This document shows, one piece after another, positions 4,940 to 5,790 of a stretch of 5,790 nucleotides of DNA. The translations under genes were made by a program, and so were the position numbers. Where the stretch lies: contig JAGWIL010000113.1 of the NCBI GenBank assembly GCA_028866335.1, forward strand, positions 1-5,790. The letters run 5' to 3'. The stretch is from Rhodospirillales bacterium (GTDB lineage Bacteria > Pseudomonadota > Alphaproteobacteria > Acetobacterales > Acetobacteraceae). How positions within the stretch are numbered: position 1 is the first letter of the stretch; every line of letters starts with the position of its first letter. The notes beneath the pieces are model-generated. The model was not told where the DNA came from. It saw only the letters and a list, made by a program, of their open reading frames with translations, and made no database searches.

Positions 4940-5790
4940 ACCTGCAACCCTGGCGGCGGGGTCTGCCGCAATACTGCCGCCAGCTCTCTGAACCGCGCCT
5001 CGCGCGGGTCGGAGGCGCGCCATTTTAAAGTGAGCCAGCGCCCGGCTGCATCTTCCAAAGGGCGCGTGGTGATCCGCGCCCGCAAATCTGGCCTTGCGGC
5101 CAAGGCCAACGCCGGAAGCAGGGAGATCCCCTCACCCGCCGCCACCATATGCCAGAGCGTTTCCAGGCTGGTTGAATGGCGCATCGCCCCTGGCTCGGCA
5201 TCGCAAAGTGCTAATGCCTGGTCGCGCAGGCAATGGCCTTCTTCCAGCAGCAACAATTCGCTTGCAGGTAATTGCTTCAGGTTTACCCGCGCGGCGTTCG
5301 CAATTTTATGCTGGGGCGGGGCTGCCAGCAGAAACGGCTCAAAGAACAGCTTCTCAGCGCCGAGGCCCGTCTCTTCGGCTTCCGCGGTGATAATGAGATC
5401 GACCACGCCCCGGCGAAGTTTTTCAGTGAGCGCAGCGGTGCGGCCTTCGCTTAAATGCGGTTCCAGCCCTGGCATTTTTGCTTTCAGCAGGCTCAACAGG
5501 AATGGCAGGTAATAGGGCCCAAGCGTTTCTATGGCACCGATTTGCAAAGCACCCGTGAGCGCGTTGCTTTCAGCACTTAATGCGAAAAGATCCCTAGCGG
5601 CGCTTAGCACCTTGCCGATTTGCGCGACGATTTTTTCGCCCGCCGGGGTTACTGCCACCTGGCGGCGTCCGCGCTCAAAAATTGTCACGCCAAGCCGGGC
5701 CTCGAATTTTTGAATCTGCTCTGAAAGGGCTGGCTGACTGACATTACAGCGCGCCGCCGCCTTGCTGAAATGCTTGAGTTCCGCGACGGC
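4936..5790 (-). CDS. oxyR: Peroxide-sensing LysR-type regulator OxyR, N-terminus cut by right edge
   Basis: OxyR senses hydrogen peroxide through a disulfide and switches antioxidant genes. The visible 284 residues begin A-V-A-E-L-K-H-F-S-K-A-A-A, inside the helix-turn-helix; V-S-Q-P-A-L-S-E-Q-I-Q-K-F-E is the recognition helix region. Only some 12-20 residues are missing beyond the edge. A GTG at 5688 is internal, not the start, since the HTH coding continues in frame upstream of it. The sensor domain has I-E-T-L-G-P-Y-Y-L-P and the hallmark G-H-C-L-R-D-Q-A-L-A-L-C, whose two cysteines (codons at 5230-5232 and 5203-5205) lie nine residues apart exactly like Cys199 and Cys208 of E. coli OxyR, then T-S-L-E-T-L-W-H-M-V-A-A-G-E-G-I-S-L-L-P-A-L. 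Both redox cysteines mark it as OxyR rather than a generic LysR protein. It converges on the MDR gene. Its own promoter lies outside the window. Confidence 0.95.
   Translation of the reverse strand, partial: AVAELKHFSKAAARCNVSQPALSEQIQKFEARLGVTIFERGRRQVAVTPAGEKIVAQIGKVLSAARDLFALSAESNALTGALQIGAIETLGPYYLPFLLSLLKAKMPGLEPHLSEGRTAALTEKLRRGVVDLIITAEAEETGLGAEKLFFEPFLLAAPPQHKIANAARVNLKQLPASELLLLEEGHCLRDQALALCDAEPGAMRHSTSLETLWHMVAAGEGISLLPALALAARPDLRARITTRPLEDAAGRWLTLKWRASDPREARFRELAAVLRQTPPPGLQV

Noticed and set aside
4931..4942. Near-palindrome GGGTTTTAAACC as a bidirectional terminator
   Set aside because: The symmetry is imperfect, there is no GC-rich stem with loop, and it lies within the coding ends of both genes.
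5030..5512. Plus-strand frame (160 codons) opposite oxyR
   Set aside because: oxyR is unmistakable on the other strand; this frame is Ser/Arg/Ala-rich without family features.
5686..5688. GTG as the start of oxyR
   Set aside because: The helix-turn-helix continues in frame upstream to the window edge (V-S-Q-P-A-L-S), so this codon is an internal Val.

Overview
The window is a gene-dense, high-GC chromosomal segment. It most resembles an alphaproteobacterium, and my best guess is Acetobacteraceae or a close relative. The evidence is a tmk-holB pair placed behind an RlpA-type lipoprotein, the alphaproteobacterial style of the HolB, RlpA ('GNPYQVGGEWRYPREFGSYDETGL') and YcgN proteins, and GC-rich codon use. 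The family is an inference; the class is fairly secure. No RNA gene, mobile element, CRISPR array or transfer boundary is visible, and no intergenic stretch exceeds about 85 bp.

Left half (1-2635, minus strand): a tightly packed gene row read in the order mltB, rlpA, tmk, holB. mltB is a periplasmic lytic transglycosylase. rlpA is a lipoprotein with an RlpA barrel and a SPOR domain. tmk is thymidylate kinase. holB is the DNA polymerase III delta-prime subunit and runs off the left edge. The joints are a 4-bp ATGA overlap, a 3-bp gap followed by a TTG start, and a 1-bp TAATG overlap, so this looks like one translationally coupled unit joining peptidoglycan remodelling to DNA precursor supply and replication.

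Middle (2636-3874): an 85-bp divergent spacer, then two plus-strand genes joined by a GTGA overlap. They are a YcgN-family cysteine-cluster protein and a YgjP-type zinc metallopeptidase.

Right half (3875-5790): after a 54-bp spacer lies a plus-strand zinc-independent MDR-family NAD(P)H oxidoreductase. Converging on it is oxyR, the LysR-type peroxide sensor with both redox cysteines, truncated at its N-terminus by the window edge. The two stop codons share the same TTAA. The 54-bp spacer holds an imperfect but correctly spaced OxyR-like tetrad, so the oxidoreductase may be a direct OxyR target.

Most genes are ordinary, and I see no strong case for a wholly new system. The points most worth a second look are the RlpA homologue with serine where the catalytic histidine should be, the OxyR-like site before the MDR gene, and the lack of a D-Ala-D-Ala carboxypeptidase gene between rlpA and tmk.
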